DNA from: Corynebacterium striatum ATCC 6940
GTDB lineage: Bacteria; Actinomycetota; Actinomycetes; Mycobacteriales; Mycobacteriaceae
Direction of reading: 5' to 3'
Length of the DNA stretch: 64,000 nt
NCBI RefSeq assembly: GCF_000159135.1
Contig: NZ_GG667528.1
Coordinates: 25,358 to 89,357, forward strand
Part shown: in pieces, positions 34,456 to 43,670 of the stretch
Layout: each line of letters opens with the position of its first letter
How positions within the stretch are numbered: the first letter of the stretch is position 1
Position numbers and translations under genes: made by a program
The notes under the pieces: generated by a model
Databases searched by the model: none
What the model was told of the DNA's origin: nothing
What the model saw: only the letters and a program-made list of their open reading frames with translations

Positions 34456-35532
34456 CTACAGGACGTCGTCGAAGAAGCCCGCGTTAGGCGGCGTACTTGG
34501 CGCCGAGTTAGGCGCTGCGGAAGGTGCGGTTGGCGGCGCGCCATGAGTGCGGGGTGCCAGGTGCGAGGAAGAAACAGGTTGTGCGGCTTCAACCGGCGTA
34601 GGCAGCCCGATACCCGTGGTGTCGTCATCCAACGCCGAAGCAGACTCGTCGTCCACATCCAACCAATCCGGACGGTTGCGGTTGCGCCGTTTGTCATTGA
34701 TGCGGCAGAACTGGAACGCGGACTCGATGAGGACCTCGAGCGCTACGCCCAAGACGATCATCGAGAAGACTTCCTGGCCCGGAGTAACCACCGCCGCGAA
34801 GATGAGGATGACCACAAAGATGATGCGGCGCTTGTTCCTGATCACTCGGTATTCCAAGATGCCGATGATGTTGAGCATGACTACCAGCAGCGGGATCTCA
34901 AAGCTCACGCCGAAGATGAGGAGCATCGCGAGAAGGTAGTAATAGTAGCGCTCACCAGTCAGAGCGGCCGTTTGGAACTCCTCGCCCATGCTCATGAGGA
35001 ACTCAAGGCCGACGGAGAGAATGTAGTAGGCCAGTACGGCGCCGCCAACGAAGAGAATGACGGCGGTGGTAACGAAGATGAAGGTGTACTTCTTCTCGTT
35101 CTTGTGCAGGCCAGGCACGATGAACGCCCAGATTTGGTACAGCCAAACCGGTGAGGCCAGCACAGTGCCAGCGAGTGTGCCCACTTTCAAGCGCAAAGTC
35201 AGCATTTCAAACGGGCTGGTGGCCAAGAGGCGGCACTCCCCGTCAGCGCTGAAGGAGGCGCGGCGCTCAGCAGGAAGTTCACAATATGGGCCACGCAGGA
35301 TCTCGCCTAGCGGGCGCAGCCCCAAGGGAGCTTGTTCGTACCAGATGAATCCGATGACGGCGCCGATGGCGAGCACGACGAGTGAAATGACGATGCGCTT
35401 GCGCAACTCCTGAAGGTGCTCAACCAGCGTCATCTCGCCCATGGGATTGGACTTACGCTTGCCGAACCTCTTGAGCAGGGGTCGCTTACGCGCTGGCCTT
35501 TGTTGGCCAGCAACACTTCCCTGTGCAGACAT
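34456..35532 (-). CDS. tatC: Sec-independent translocase subunit TatC
   Basis: A 358-residue polytopic membrane protein of the twin-arginine pathway. It contains the conserved cytoplasmic N-terminus MTLVEHLQELRKRI and six transmembrane helices (about residues 37-300). The family residues are seen in VWLYQIWAFIVPGLHKNEKKY, GVSFEIPLLVVMLNIIGIL and VTPGQEVFSMIVLGVALEVL. The C-terminus carries a 70-80-residue Pro/Ser/Ala-rich extension that is not part of the core. An ATG at 35538 is two codons upstream; the ATG at 35532 has better spacing to GGAAGG. A hairpin separates it from tatA. Confidence 0.93.
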   Translation of the reverse strand: MSAQGSVAGQQRPARKRPLLKRFGKRKSNPMGEMTLVEHLQELRKRIVISLVVLAIGAVIGFIWYEQAPLGLRPLGEILRGPYCELPAERRASFSADGECRLLATSPFEMLTLRLKVGTLAGTVLASPVWLYQIWAFIVPGLHKNEKKYTFIFVTTAVILFVGGAVLAYYILSVGLEFLMSMGEEFQTAALTGERYYYYLLAMLLIFGVSFEIPLLVVMLNIIGILEYRVIRNKRRIIFVVILIFAAVVTPGQEVFSMIVLGVALEVLIESAFQFCRINDKRRNRNRPDWLDVDDESASALDDDTTGIGLPTPVEAAQPVSSSHLAPRTHGAPPTAPSAAPNSAPSTPPNAGFFDDVL

Positions 35533-35574
35533 TGACATCGACCTTCCGTGAAAAGAAAAATCTGGAACGAATAA

Positions 35575-35611
35575 AGCGCCTCCGACACGGCTATTGCGTG
35601 TCAGAAGCGCT
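35575..35611 (-). terminator. Hairpin between tatA and tatC, probable attenuator
   Basis: On the minus strand, 15-bp arms (35597-35611 and 35575-35589) pair through two G-U wobbles, with a 7-nt loop, and are followed by TTTATT. It lies 8 bp after the tatA stop and before tatC, so part of the transcripts may end here. Confidence 0.65.
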
Positions 35612-35619
35612 AACCACAT

Positions 35620-35883
35620 CTATGAGTTTGGGTTGCCTTCAGAACGCGGCTGGGTCTGGCGAGGCTGCATTTCCGGGCTGTTCCAGAACTCTTCATCAGT
35701 CTGATTCGCAGGCTTTGCGAGCTGGCCTTGCTGTTCATTCTCAGCCTTCATCTCGTTGACCTCAGACTTGAAAATGCGCATCGAACGGCCCATAGAGCGA
35801 GCCAGCTCAGGCAGCTTCTTGGCGCCGAAAAGCAGGACGACGACGAGAAGGATAATAAGTAATTCCCTAGGACCGATTGGCAT
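35620..35883 (-). CDS. tatA: Sec-independent translocase subunit TatA
   Basis: An 87-residue protein with one N-terminal transmembrane helix (about residues 6-20, [15 protein letters not shown]) followed by the [23 protein letters not shown] amphipathic helix typical of TatA/E, and a polar tail. It forms the translocation pore or weak spot for folded twin-arginine substrates together with TatC. It is the first gene of the tat pair, followed by a hairpin and then tatC. Confidence 0.95.
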   Translation of the reverse strand: MPIGPRELLIILLVVVLLFGAKKLPELARSMGRSMRIFKSEVNEMKAENEQQGQLAKPANQTDEEFWNSPEMQPRQTQPRSEGNPNS

Positions 35884-35942
35884 GGGTGCCTCTTTCTGTT
35901 CGACAGGCTCATGTGGAGCTGGTCTATTGAGTTAACTTTCGG

Positions 35943-36899
35943 CTATTGAGTATAACGCTTAAGGGCCGCGATTCGCCGATCTGCAATTGCTTGAACAAGC
36001 GTTTCAGGGCCCACAACTCGCACTCTATCTGCTTGGCTGAGTGCGAAACGAATAAACCAGTCCTCACCACCAATTGGCATCGTTGCAGCTACACGACCAT
36101 TTTCTAGGGCCTCACCTAAAGTCATATCGTGCTGCTCAGCAAGCCAAGTGAATTCTGGTTGAATCTCTAGTTGCGCAGTCTTGGCGTGTCGCATTTCGAA
36201 AGGCTGGGCAGGGTCAAAGTCGAGCTGACGAACGCGCGGATTAGCCTTTTCTTCCAGCACTTTTACTTGACGCATGCGGTCAAGGCGGAAGGTGCGGTGT
36301 GCGCCTACAGACTCGTCCCAGGCCACGAGGTAGGGCTCCGATTCGAAGATGAAAATACGCGCCGGATCGACGGTACGTTCCTTTTCTTGGTTGCTTGATG
36401 CGGACCAGTACTTGAAGCGCACGCGTTGGCGCTTGTCGACGGCGCCCGCAAGCGCGGCCTGCACCTCGGACTCAGTGGGGTCGATGTGCGCCAGCGAGTC
36501 GTAGATGGCTGCGGTCTTTTCGTCCATGATGTCGCGCAGCTTTGCAGCGGCGGACCGCACAGCGGCAGTGTCGATTAGACCCGGCATGGCTTCCAAGGAC
36601 TCGAGGGTCAGCAGCAACGCGCCCGCCTCCGTAGGCGTGAGACGCAGTGCCTGGGTCAAGCCCTGATCGTTGTAGATCTGGATACCGTCGCGGTAATCAA
36701 AGGAAAGATCGATGAGGTCCTCTGTATTACGCCCAACGCCTGAACAAAAGAGGCGATCCACCGCGTCCTTGAGCTCCGCTGGTGTCATCCCCAGGTCCGT
36801 GGCGGCCTCCATTGGGCTTTGCCCAGGGTGGTTGCGGAAATAGGGAATCAGATTAAGTGAGCGCACCAGCGCTTGGAGCTTTTGGGAACCATCAGCCAT
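35943..36899 (-). CDS. pafC: WYL-domain transcriptional regulator PafC
   Basis: A 318-residue regulator with a winged-helix region (about residues 5-75, QKLQALVRSLNLIPYF, MTPAELKDAVDRLF) and a central WYL domain (about 140-250, RVRFKYWSAS, EPYLVAWDESVGAHRTFRLDRM). The C-terminal WCX-type domain follows. PafB and PafC form a heterodimer or paired complex that in mycobacteria activates the LexA-independent DNA damage response; the N-terminus is close to pafB (2 bp) as expected. The proximity to pafA is a shared genome feature and does not imply a direct role in pupylation. Confidence 0.92.
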   Translation of the reverse strand: MADGSQKLQALVRSLNLIPYFRNHPGQSPMEAATDLGMTPAELKDAVDRLFCSGVGRNTEDLIDLSFDYRDGIQIYNDQGLTQALRLTPTEAGALLLTLESLEAMPGLIDTAAVRSAAAKLRDIMDEKTAAIYDSLAHIDPTESEVQAALAGAVDKRQRVRFKYWSASSNQEKERTVDPARIFIFESEPYLVAWDESVGAHRTFRLDRMRQVKVLEEKANPRVRQLDFDPAQPFEMRHAKTAQLEIQPEFTWLAEQHDMTLGEALENGRVAATMPIGGEDWFIRFALSQADRVRVVGPETLVQAIADRRIAALKRYTQ

Positions 36900-36901
36900 G
36901 T

Positions 36902-37882
36902 CTACTTCTCCCCTTCCTGCGGGCGTTCTGCGGTAAGCAGCTCGATGATGGCGGCGCGAACCGCGGCGGGCTCGAGGACCTCAACGCCTGGTGCATAGCT
37001 AGCAGCAGTGCGAACAAGCCAGTCCTTTTCCACTCCATTCATGGCATAGAGCCCATCTTCCCGCTGGGTGCCAGCAGCAGCGAGCTCGAGCGCGCTGCCC
37101 TGCGGGATCGAAACGAGCGCGGCCACGGTCTCGCCGCGTTGGAGAGCCTCAACAACGAGGTCTTGCAGCGGGCCAGGCACAGTAAGGTGCGTGGCGTCCT
37201 GGCGCGACCTTTTGACGTTATCGATGCGCGTTGCACGGAACACGCGGGGCGCCTCACGGTCAACGTCCCAGCCAACCAAGTACACGCGGCTGTTGTGGTT
37301 GACTAGTCCCCACGGGTCCATCGTGCGCCGCACTGCCGGTGAGGAGGGCGTGGCGTAGTAATCAAAAGTAATGCGGAGATGCGCGCGCACCGCCGTGATG
37401 ACTGCGGTGGTCAGCTCCGGGCTGATGCGGGTGATGTCGTTGACCGCAACGTAGACGGGTGCGCCGCTCAGGTCGCGGGATGCACCAGAGGCTGCGATCT
37501 TCGTCCACGCCGACAGCGTGAAGTCACTCAAGCCGCCTGGCTTGCCAATTCCGCCAGCCACGCCCAAGACCATGGCCTCCTCAGGAGTGAAGTCAACGGG
37601 CGGCAGCTGGTACTCGTCCTGGTTGAGGCGGTACATCGATCCATTCTCGCCACTGGAGTGGACCACTGGGACACCCGCGCGTTGCAGCGTGACGACGTCG
37701 CGCGAGAGCTGCTTCAAGAAGGCCTCATCGCTGCGATTCTGATAACCCTCGACATTCTTGCGGATCCAAGCCGCGCTGCGGTCCGGGCTGCCGCCACCAT
37801 GTGCCGCGCCTTGCAAGGCAAAGGAAAGGTTGGTCAGCCGCTCGACGGCCTCGTCGCGCTTTGCCGGATTCCCTTCAGCCAT
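36902..37882 (-). CDS. pafB: WYL-domain transcriptional regulator PafB
   Basis: A 326-residue regulator paired with PafC. The N-terminal winged helix covers residues ~1-80 (RLTNLSFALQGA, WIRKNVEGYQNRSDEAFLKQLSRDVVTL). The WYL domain (about 165-250) contains LRITFDYYATPSSPAVRRTMDPWGLVNHNSRVYLVGWD in segments. The start at 37882 has AAGGAG 9 nt upstream and matches the family N-terminus; a longer frame from 37915 is less likely. It ends 2 bp before pafC. Confidence 0.92.
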   Translation of the reverse strand: MAEGNPAKRDEAVERLTNLSFALQGAAHGGGSPDRSAAWIRKNVEGYQNRSDEAFLKQLSRDVVTLQRAGVPVVHSSGENGSMYRLNQDEYQLPPVDFTPEEAMVLGVAGGIGKPGGLSDFTLSAWTKIAASGASRDLSGAPVYVAVNDITRISPELTTAVITAVRAHLRITFDYYATPSSPAVRRTMDPWGLVNHNSRVYLVGWDVDREAPRVFRATRIDNVKRSRQDATHLTVPGPLQDLVVEALQRGETVAALVSIPQGSALELAAAGTQREDGLYAMNGVEKDWLVRTAASYAPGVEVLEPAAVRAAIIELLTAERPQEGEK

Positions 37883-37992
37883 GCGGGCATGCTCCTTCAC
37901 ATCGGTTATATGCAAACAGGTTTATTTAAGAATACAGCGCGCATACCTGCACCGCGCCAACCATACGCACGGGATCTAGGCAGGCACGGGAA

Positions 37993-39411
37993 CTAGGCGT
38001 TATGCTCCATGTAGTCTAACAACGCTTGCAGGCGGGGATCCTCTGAAACGAACGGGTCAGAAAACTCCTCCGTCATGGGCTCAGGGCGGTTGACCTTCAA
38101 GCGTGTCCAGTCCACAGTGACATTAGATCCCAGCCTGCGCGCCTCCGCCAGGAACTGCCCGCGCAACTTGGCGCGCGTGGTCTGCGGCGGGGTGTTGATG
38201 CACTTAGCAATTGCTTCGTCAGTGGTCCAACGCTCCACCATTCCGCGGCTTTCCAAGATGCTGAACAAACCGCGGTCCGGCCGGATGTCGTGATAGGTCA
38301 GGTCAATCTGTGCCAGCTTCGGGTGGCCCCACTCCCCGCCCAGGCGGTCGCGGTAACGGTCTAGCAGTCCGCGCTTAATAACCCAATCGATCTCGCGGTC
38401 AACGCCCGAGAAGTCCTGGGTCTCAATGGCATGCAATGTGCGCTCCCACAAGTCGACCACGCGCGCCATCTCAGCCGACGGGGTGCCTGCGTCTTCGCGC
38501 TCGTTAAGCCAGCGGCGGGCGGCGTCGCATAGCGCCTGCTGCACCTCCAACGCAGTGATCGTGGAACCATCAGCCAATGGCAGCGGCGTTCGCCCCGTCG
38601 TATCCCTGGCAATCTCGCGAATGTGGTGAATCGGATCAACAACCTCGAAGCGCGGAACGTCGAATCCGGCCTCGAGCATCTCCAGCATCAACAACGCAGA
38701 GCCGACCTTGAGCGCCAACGTCGGCTCGGACATGTTGGAATCGCCCACGATGACGTGCATGCGGCGAAAGCGCTTTGAGTCACCGTGCGGCTCGTCGCGG
38801 GTGTTGATGATGGGGCGCGAACGAGTGGTCGCGGAAGAAACGCCTTCCCACACCTGGTCGGCGCGCTGCGAAAGCAGGAAGTGCGCTGATTCCTCGCCTC
38901 GCGCGGGCTGAACCTTTCCCGCACCGCAGATCAGCTGGCGGGTAATCATGAATGGAAGCAGGGCTACGCCCAAATCCTTGAGCACCACGTGCCGGCTGAT
39001 GAGGTAGTTCTCGTGGCAACCATAGGAATTGCCGACCGAGTCAACGTTGTTCTTGAACAGGTACACCGCGCGGGGCTGTTGTTCCGCCGCGAGAGCTTCC
39101 TCAGCGCGGCGTGCTAAGTCATCAACCACGCGGTCGCCAGCGCGCTCATAGTTGATGAGCTGGGTGAGGCTATCGCACTCCGCGGTGGCCACCTCCGGGT
39201 GGGAACCTACATCGAGGTACAAGCGTGAGGCGTTGGGATGAAAGATATTCGAGGAGGAGTACTCGTCCACCACGGGACGGAAAAGGATGCGGGCGATCTC
39301 GTCCGGAGTCATTCTCCGTTGATCGCCGCTGGCACTCGAGGTGATTCCGTATTCGGTCTCAATTCCCATAATGCGGCGGGCATAGACCGGACCTGTGGCG
39401 AGTTCCCCCAC
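37993..39411 (-). CDS. pafA: Pup--protein ligase PafA
   Basis: A 472-residue carboxylate-amine ligase related to glutamine synthetase. It attaches the C-terminal Glu of Pup to substrate lysines. Landmarks: RRIMGIETEYGITSS near the N-terminus, SSNIFHPNASRLYLDVGSHPE, YKNNVD-like [41 protein letters not shown] and the C-terminal WTRLKVNRPEPM domain. The GTG at 39411 lies 3 bp beyond the pup stop, so translation is coupled to pup; an internal ATG at 39369 would remove the first 14 residues but keep the family core. Confidence 0.95.
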   Translation of the reverse strand: MGELATGPVYARRIMGIETEYGITSSASGDQRRMTPDEIARILFRPVVDEYSSSNIFHPNASRLYLDVGSHPEVATAECDSLTQLINYERAGDRVVDDLARRAEEALAAEQQPRAVYLFKNNVDSVGNSYGCHENYLISRHVVLKDLGVALLPFMITRQLICGAGKVQPARGEESAHFLLSQRADQVWEGVSSATTRSRPIINTRDEPHGDSKRFRRMHVIVGDSNMSEPTLALKVGSALLMLEMLEAGFDVPRFEVVDPIHHIREIARDTTGRTPLPLADGSTITALEVQQALCDAARRWLNEREDAGTPSAEMARVVDLWERTLHAIETQDFSGVDREIDWVIKRGLLDRYRDRLGGEWGHPKLAQIDLTYHDIRPDRGLFSILESRGMVERWTTDEAIAKCINTPPQTTRAKLRGQFLAEARRLGSNVTVDWTRLKVNRPEPMTEEFSDPFVSEDPRLQALLDYMEHNA

Positions 39412-39413
39412 GA

Positions 39414-39605
39414 TTATTCGCCGCCCTTTTGTACGTAAGCGCGCACGAATTCCTCGGCGTTGTTCTCCAGCAGTCCGTCGATCTCGTCAAGGAGATCCTC
39501 GGTGCCGGCGCTGTTGATGCTAACCTGGCCTGCGGCCAAGTCCTCAGATGCGTCGCCGTCGTTTCCGCCGTTGCCAGCGTTGACCTGGGATTGGTTTCCA
39601 CTCAT
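39414..39605 (-). CDS. pup: Prokaryotic ubiquitin-like protein Pup
   Basis: A 63-residue intrinsically disordered protein tag. The C-terminal half keeps the family pattern (LLDEIDGLLENNAEEFVRAYVQKGGE), with the Mpa/ARC-binding helix around residues 37-50. It ends in Gly-Gly-Glu, so it is ready for ligation by PafA. Mycobacterial Pup ends in Gln and first needs deamidation by Dop. The neighbours are dop upstream and pafA downstream, and no proteasome genes lie between pup and pafA. Confidence 0.96.
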   Translation of the reverse strand: MSGNQSQVNAGNGGNDGDASEDLAAGQVSINSAGTEDLLDEIDGLLENNAEEFVRAYVQKGGE

Positions 39606-39623
39606 AGCTCTACTTTTCCTTTC

Positions 39624-41150
39624 TTAACCATGTTTAGAGTACTCGACGTTTACGCCCATGTGGCCGAGCTTGGCCAATAGCTCCTGGGAGTCTGCGGAGT
39701 CCGCAATGAGCTTCTCGACGTCGTCAGCGCCAAGCCCGCGCGTATCGTCCAGCGCTACGGTGGCCGTGCCCGTCGGGGTGCGGAAAGACAGTGTCTGCCA
39801 GCTGGCCGCCAGCAGATCTTCGCTGTACTTCTGCGTGATACTGCCGCGGAAGAAGGCGCGGGTGTCGCGAGGCGGATTATCCGCAGCGCGGGCGATGTCC
39901 TCATCGCTGACGAGCGTGCGCATGCGTCCCTTGCGCACGAGCGCGTGGTATAGCGACTTCGCTGGGTCGATGTCAGTGTACTGAAGATCGATGAGCGCAA
40001 GCTTCGGGTTCGCAGGATCCACGCCGCGGTCCATATAGCCCTTGATGAGCTGGTACTTGGCCACCCAGTCCAAGAGATGCGCTGCCGACATTGGGGCGGC
40101 AGACAGCAGGCCTGTCACCTCGTCCCAGGCTTCGAGCACGCGCTTGTCGACGTCCGTCACCGCAGCGACGCGCTTGCGGTAGACCGCGAGAATCTCGAGT
40201 GCTGTGAGTTCGCGGCCGTCTTTGAGCTGCAGCTTGTGGGTCAAGGTGAGGTCGTGGCTGACCTTAGATACCTCGGCCACGGCGTCGCGCAGCTGCAGAT
40301 CGCTAAAGTCAACGCCGGCTTCGATGGCATCGAGGACCAAGGAGGTCATGCCCAGCTTCAAGAAGTTTGAGGTCTGCGACATGTTCGCGTCGCCGATGAT
40401 GACGTGCAGGCGCCCGAAGTCCGCTGCCACGGCATGCGGCTCGTCACGAGTGTTGATGATGCCGCGGTTGAGCGTGGTCTCTAGCGAGATCTCCTGCTCG
40501 ATGTAGTCGGCGCGTTGGGAAATTTGGAAGCCGGCCTCCTCGCCGTCTTGTCCCCTGCCCACGCGTCCTGCACCAATGACTACCTGGCGGGCGACAAAGA
40601 AGGGAATGAGTCCCGCAGCGATGTCGCCAAAGTCGGTGCTGCGGCGATACTGGTAGTTCTCGTGGGAACCATAGGAAGCGCCTTTGCCGTCCACGTTGTT
40701 CTTGTAGAACTTCAGCGGCGGGCACGGATCATGGTTGGCGAGCACCGAGGTGCCCTGCTCTGTGAGCTCCGCGACGGATGCGGCGGCGCGGCGCAGGATG
40801 AGGTCACCGGCAGCGTCGTAAAGCATGGCGTCCCAAGCATTGGTGCACTCTGGCGAGGAATACTCGGGGTGCGCGTGATCGACGTAGAAGCGCGCGCCGT
40901 TGGCGGTGACCACGTTGGCAACACCAATGGCGTTGGGGTCCACGATGGGTACCGTCTGGTAGCGCTTGAGGTCGAAGCCCCGGGAATCTCGCAGCGGGTG
41001 TTCCTCCCGGAAATCCCAGCGCGAGCGGGCCCCTGTATGCAGCGCGGCATAAGCGACGACCGCGTGAGTCGAGGTGACAATAGGTGACATCTCCGGGTTA
41101 GTTGGCGTGGAGATGCCGTATTCAGTTTCAGTTCCTAAGACGCGTGCCAT
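39624..41150 (-). CDS. dop: Depupylase Dop
   Basis: A 508-residue PafA paralogue that removes Pup from substrates (and deamidates Pup where it ends in Gln). Landmarks: [16 protein letters not shown] at the N-terminus, [83 protein letters not shown]. The fold is that of glutamine synthetase. Its start overlaps the arc stop by 16 bp, and pup follows after 18 bp. With a Glu-ending Pup its main job here should be depupylation. Confidence 0.94.
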   Translation of the reverse strand: MARVLGTETEYGISTPTNPEMSPIVTSTHAVVAYAALHTGARSRWDFREEHPLRDSRGFDLKRYQTVPIVDPNAIGVANVVTANGARFYVDHAHPEYSSPECTNAWDAMLYDAAGDLILRRAAASVAELTEQGTSVLANHDPCPPLKFYKNNVDGKGASYGSHENYQYRRSTDFGDIAAGLIPFFVARQVVIGAGRVGRGQDGEEAGFQISQRADYIEQEISLETTLNRGIINTRDEPHAVAADFGRLHVIIGDANMSQTSNFLKLGMTSLVLDAIEAGVDFSDLQLRDAVAEVSKVSHDLTLTHKLQLKDGRELTALEILAVYRKRVAAVTDVDKRVLEAWDEVTGLLSAAPMSAAHLLDWVAKYQLIKGYMDRGVDPANPKLALIDLQYTDIDPAKSLYHALVRKGRMRTLVSDEDIARAADNPPRDTRAFFRGSITQKYSEDLLAASWQTLSFRTPTGTATVALDDTRGLGADDVEKLIADSADSQELLAKLGHMGVNVEYSKHG

Positions 41151-42694
41151 GAGGTGCTCCTAAAACCCATCAACTCAACGCGGGTGACCTCGGCGCCAGC
41201 CTCGGTTCCCGCGACAATCTTTGTCCACTCCTCCGGGCTTGCGGAGGTTGGGACGTACTCGGACTCCGCCTGCTCCGCGGCGATCGCTTGGCGCAGGTGA
41301 TTCTCGGTGATGCCTTGGGCTGCGCGGGCATCCCCGGCCAGAGCCTCCTTGATGGCCAGCTTCTTCGCGCGGGCGATGATGTTTGCGATCATCGCGCCGG
41401 ACACGAAGTCGCGGTAGTAGAGAATGCGCGGCTCATCGTTCAAGTAGTGCAAGCGCACAAATGGGCGTTCCGAATACAGATCCTCTACCGCGGCGTCGAT
41501 AAGAGCATCGACATCGCCCTGGTGCGGGACTTTTTCCCCCAAGTGACGGGAGAAGATATCGCGTGCGCTCTGCTTGTTGGGGCGGTTCACACGAATCTTG
41601 ATGTCGAGGCGGCCCGGGCGCATAATCGCGGGGTCAATGAGTTCCTCGCGGTTGGTGGCACCGATGACGATGACGTTGCCCAGCTTCTCTACGCCGTCGA
41701 GCTCCGTCAACAGCTGTGGGACCACGGTGGTCTCCATATCGGAGGACACGCCGGAGCCACGCGTGCGGAAGATGGACTCCATCTCGTCGAAAAAGACGAT
41801 GACAGGACGCGCGGCGTCGAGAGCCGCCAGCTCGCGGGCGCGCTCGAAGATGAGGCGAATGCGGCGCTCGGTCTCACCGACATACTTGTTGAGCAGCTCT
41901 GGGCCCTTGACGTTGAGGAAGTAACTCGGGCCGGCGCTGCCCATCTTATTGGCAAGAGAATTGGCCACTGCCTTGGCGATCAGGGTCTTGCCACAGCCGG
42001 GAGGGCCGTATAGGAGCACGCCTTTGGGCGGCTCGAGGTCATACTGGCGGTAGAGATCCGGATGCAGGAAGGGTAGCTCCACGGAGTCGCGGATTTGGGA
42101 GATCTGCGCGTCGAGGCCACCGATGTCCTCGTAGGTGACGTCAGGAACTTCCTCCAGCGAGAGCTGCGCAACCTCGGTCTTTTCGATCTTCTCTAGTGCG
42201 ACGCCGGACTTGGAGTCGATGAGGATGGTGTCGCCAGCGCGTACGCCCTCGCGGAGACGGGTGGCGAGCAGAACGACCTGTTCCTCACCAGAGGAATTAG
42301 CCACGATGGCGCGAGAGTCATCGACTTTTTCCTGCACGGTGGCAAGGTTGCCGGTATCTGGATGCCCGCAGCCTTCGACGACCACGAAGCCGTCGCCAAG
42401 CCGCACCTGCTGGCCCACGCTGAGGCTGCCCGGCTCCAAGTTGGGCGAGATCTTCAGGCGCATGGGCCTGCCGTTGGTATAGACCTCGGCATCACGGCGG
42501 GAGTCGTGCTCGCGGCCTGAGTATCCGAGGAAGACGCCATAGGTCGAAGCAGGCTCGGAAAGGGCGTTGACTTCAGCGAGCATCTGCTGCAGCTTGTTGC
42601 GAGAGTCCTGCAACAAGGACGCGAGCTTGGTGTTGCGCTCGGCGAGTTGATCAATCTGCCGTTTGAGGTCGGCGGTGTGACTTGCGTCGTTCAT
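41135..42694 (-). CDS. arc: AAA ATPase ARC/Mpa of the pupylation system
   Basis: A 519-residue hexameric unfoldase. An N-terminal coiled coil (about residues 8-45) that binds Pup is followed by the interdomain OB-fold region (about 50-185) and an AAA+ module (about 200-460) with Walker [15 protein letters not shown], Walker [13 protein letters not shown], and the sensor region [18 protein letters not shown]. Mycobacterial Mpa ends in a GQYL-type tail that docks to the 20S proteasome. Here the C-terminus reads [10 protein letters not shown] without it, consistent with the absence of proteasome genes. The mRNA start is probably leaderless. Confidence 0.94.
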   Translation of the reverse strand: MNDASHTADLKRQIDQLAERNTKLASLLQDSRNKLQQMLAEVNALSEPASTYGVFLGYSGREHDSRRDAEVYTNGRPMRLKISPNLEPGSLSVGQQVRLGDGFVVVEGCGHPDTGNLATVQEKVDDSRAIVANSSGEEQVVLLATRLREGVRAGDTILIDSKSGVALEKIEKTEVAQLSLEEVPDVTYEDIGGLDAQISQIRDSVELPFLHPDLYRQYDLEPPKGVLLYGPPGCGKTLIAKAVANSLANKMGSAGPSYFLNVKGPELLNKYVGETERRIRLIFERARELAALDAARPVIVFFDEMESIFRTRGSGVSSDMETTVVPQLLTELDGVEKLGNVIVIGATNREELIDPAIMRPGRLDIKIRVNRPNKQSARDIFSRHLGEKVPHQGDVDALIDAAVEDLYSERPFVRLHYLNDEPRILYYRDFVSGAMIANIIARAKKLAIKEALAGDARAAQGITENHLRQAIAAEQAESEYVPTSASPEEWTKIVAGTEAGAEVTRVELMGFRSTSWHAS

Positions 42695-42700
42695 AGCTAC

Positions 42701-42706
42701 ACACTA
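42701..42706 (-). promoter_or_regulatory. -10 element for a leaderless arc transcript
   Basis: TAGTGT on the minus strand, 6 bp before the ATG at 42694. Confidence 0.4.
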
Positions 42707-42736
42707 GCGCGTACGGCTCTCCGCAAGGTTAGGTAC

Positions 42737-42752
42737 CCCTCATTCGTGAGGG
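42737..42752 (-). terminator. Short hairpin between trmI and arc
   Basis: CCCTCA / TGAGGG with a 4-nt loop, between the two genes on the minus strand. No T run follows, so a terminator role is doubtful. Confidence 0.3.
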
Positions 42753-42796
42753 TGCACCCTGGTGTGCTGTGTGTGGCGCGCAGGGCTTGGGCGGCG

Positions 42797-43633
42797 TTAC
42801 TTGCGAGCGCGGCGCTGCGGGCGCGGCGGGGTCACGCCGTCGGCAAGGCGGCGCGTCCAGATGAGGAATGCGGTGTGTGCGTTCATGCGGTGTTCTGGGC
42901 GGGTAGCCAAGCCCTCGACCTTCCACTCGCGCACGAGGGACTCCCAAGCCTTAGGCTCGGTGAAGCACTGCAGCTCGCGGATGCCCTCCATGACCTTCAT
43001 CAGCTGTGGGACGGTGGCCACGTAGGTCATGAACACGCCGCCAGGAATCAGGATGTCGCGCACCTTTTCGAGGTGCTCCCATGGCTCGAGCATATCGAGG
43101 ATGACGCGGTCAACTGGGCCGCCCAACTCGTCGACGGTGACATCGGCCAAGTCACCCAAGCGCGGCGACCACCACTCCGGCTGCTTACCGAAGTATTCCT
43201 TGACGTTGTCCACCGCGTACTCGAGATGATCGTCGCGAACCTCGTAGGAGAAGACGTGGCCCTCTGGGCCCACAGCACGCAGCAGAGTCATCGAAAGCGC
43301 GCCAGAACCCGCGCCTGCCTCCAGGACGCGGGCGCCCATGAAAATGTCGCCCTCAACCAGGATCTGAGCAGAGTCCTTGGGGTAAATGACGGCGGCGCCG
43401 CGCGGCATCGACAGCACGTGGTCCACCATGAGGTGGCGGAAGAGCAGGAAATCGCTGCCCAAAGTCGAGCGCACGACAGAGCCCTCGTCCATTCCGGCGA
43501 TCTCGTCGTGGCGGATGATGCCCTTGTGCGAGTGGAATTCCCCGCCCTCTTCGAGCACCACGGTGTAGTGGCGGCGCTTAGCATCGGTCAGCTGGACGCG
43601 ATCGCCATAGTGAAATGGTCCGGAGTAAGGCAT
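42797..43633 (-). CDS. trmI: tRNA (adenine-N1)-methyltransferase TrmI
   Basis: A 278-residue SAM-dependent methyltransferase that makes m1A58 in the T loop of tRNAs. An N-terminal beta domain (about residues 1-80, GDRVQLTDAKRRHYTVVLEEGGEFHS) precedes the catalytic domain. The SAM-binding stretch is RVLEAGAGSGALSMTLLRAV, followed by FSYEVRDDHLEYAVDN and the motif IV region DRVILDMLEPWEHL. Length and order of motifs are family-typical. It lies between apeB and arc in the same direction; the same neighbourhood is found in mycobacteria (Rv2118c next to mpa). Confidence 0.93.
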   Translation of the reverse strand: MPYSGPFHYGDRVQLTDAKRRHYTVVLEEGGEFHSHKGIIRHDEIAGMDEGSVVRSTLGSDFLLFRHLMVDHVLSMPRGAAVIYPKDSAQILVEGDIFMGARVLEAGAGSGALSMTLLRAVGPEGHVFSYEVRDDHLEYAVDNVKEYFGKQPEWWSPRLGDLADVTVDELGGPVDRVILDMLEPWEHLEKVRDILIPGGVFMTYVATVPQLMKVMEGIRELQCFTEPKAWESLVREWKVEGLATRPEHRMNAHTAFLIWTRRLADGVTPPRPQRRARK

Positions 43634-43670
43634 CGTGGGGATTCCTATGCTTTCTGTGGAGAGGGTCTAG

